Source: JAFKKF01 sp038323025
GTDB taxonomy: Bacteria; Pseudomonadota; Alphaproteobacteria; Rhizobiales; Kaistiaceae
Length of the DNA stretch: 13,407 bases
Direction: 5' to 3'
Assembly (NCBI GenBank): GCA_038323025.1
Contig: JBBQGL010000118.1
Span: 1-13,407, forward strand
The notes beneath the pieces were generated by a model, which was given only the letters and a program-made list of their open reading frames with translations, ran no database searches and was not told where the DNA came from. Positions 13,151-13,407 of this stretch are shown here, one piece after another. Numbering within the stretch: the stretch's first letter is position 1; each line of letters starts with the position of its first letter. The translations under genes and the position numbers were made by a program.

Positions 13151-13407
13151 ATGCCCTACCGCATTTCCCGCGCCCACTACGCCGACATGTTCGGCCCGAC
13201 CACCGGCGACAAGGTGCGCCTCGCCGACACCGATCTGATCGTCGAGGTCGAGCGCGACTTCACGACCTATGGCGAGGAAGTGAAGTTTGGCGGCGGCAAG
13301 GTTATCCGCGACGGCATGGGCCAGTCGCAGACGAGCAACGCCAACGGTGCGGTCGATACGGTCATCACCAACGCCCTAATCATCGACCATTGGGGGATCG
13401 TGAAGGC
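13151..13407 (+). CDS. ureC: Urease alpha (catalytic) subunit UreC, 5' part only
   Basis: First 85 codons of the catalytic subunit that hydrolyses urea to ammonia and carbamate; the gene runs off the window end. The N-terminus is unmistakable: ISRAHYADMFGPTTGDKVRLADTDL, then VERDFTTYGEEVKFGGGKVIRDGMGQSQ. The nickel ligands (two His in HxH, carbamylated Lys and two later His) lie beyond the window, so catalytic integrity cannot be judged. GAGGA (13140-13144) lies 6 nt before the ATG. A 62-bp gap separates it from ureB with no visible gene. Full-length relatives are about 570 residues. Confidence 0.97.
   Translation, partial: MPYRISRAHYADMFGPTTGDKVRLADTDLIVEVERDFTTYGEEVKFGGGKVIRDGMGQSQTSNANGAVDTVITNALIIDHWGIVK

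Noticed and set aside
1..13407. CRISPR arrays, tRNA or rRNA genes, transposases and prophage genes.
   Set aside because: No regularly spaced repeats, cloverleaf-like segments or recombinase motifs were seen by eye; the REP-like pair is the only repeat family noticed.

Overview
The window is GC-rich chromosomal DNA, tightly packed and dense in coding. It most likely comes from an alphaproteobacterium, probably of the order Hyphomicrobiales (Rhizobiales). The grounds are the urease gene order ureD-ureA-ureJ-ureB-ureC, an S11 D,D-carboxypeptidase with a VPLPRPRP-type tail, REP-like hairpins with CGTCCTTCGAGG / CCTCAGGATGG flanks as seen in many rhizobial genomes, and a perfect TTAA-N7-TTAA CtrA-type box. 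The genus cannot be named from the sequence alone.

Left part (about 174-2339, plus strand): a small CAP-domain lipoprotein is followed with no gap by an AMP-forming acyl-CoA synthetase. This pair converges on a minus-strand operon (5961 down to 2440) of three nearly contiguous genes: a Wzx/MATE-like polysaccharide flippase, a CelD/BcsL-type GNAT acyltransferase and a small JmjC protein resembling factor-inhibiting HIF. The operon has its own AT-rich promoter region (5998-6162) with a CtrA-type box. Upstream of it, on the same strand, lies a second acyl-CoA synthetase of the FATP (very-long-chain) type. The membrane exporter, acyltransferase, putative 2-oxoglutarate hydroxylase and two acyl-CoA-forming enzymes suggest a surface-glycan or lipid-modification locus. 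This is the least conventional part of the window.

Middle (7962-8468): a small TusA-like sulfurtransferase is divergent from the FATP-type gene, with 53 bp between the start codons. It is followed by a gene-free stretch of about 210 bp holding two inverted REP-like hairpins. These lie between convergent genes and may act as a bidirectional terminator.

Right part (8469-13407): on the minus strand, a D-alanyl-D-alanine carboxypeptidase overlaps a CobW/COG0523 GTPase that may be a metal chaperone. Divergent from these, on the plus strand, is the start of a urease operon: ureD (accessory), ureA (gamma), ureJ/hupE (predicted nickel permease), ureB (beta) and the first 85 codons of ureC (alpha). 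UreA, UreB and UreC form the apo-enzyme, UreD is part of the nickel-insertion scaffold and UreJ probably supplies nickel. The rest of ureC and the expected ureE/F/G genes lie outside the window.

Several genes appear to use TTG or GTG starts, so start positions are less certain than the gene calls.
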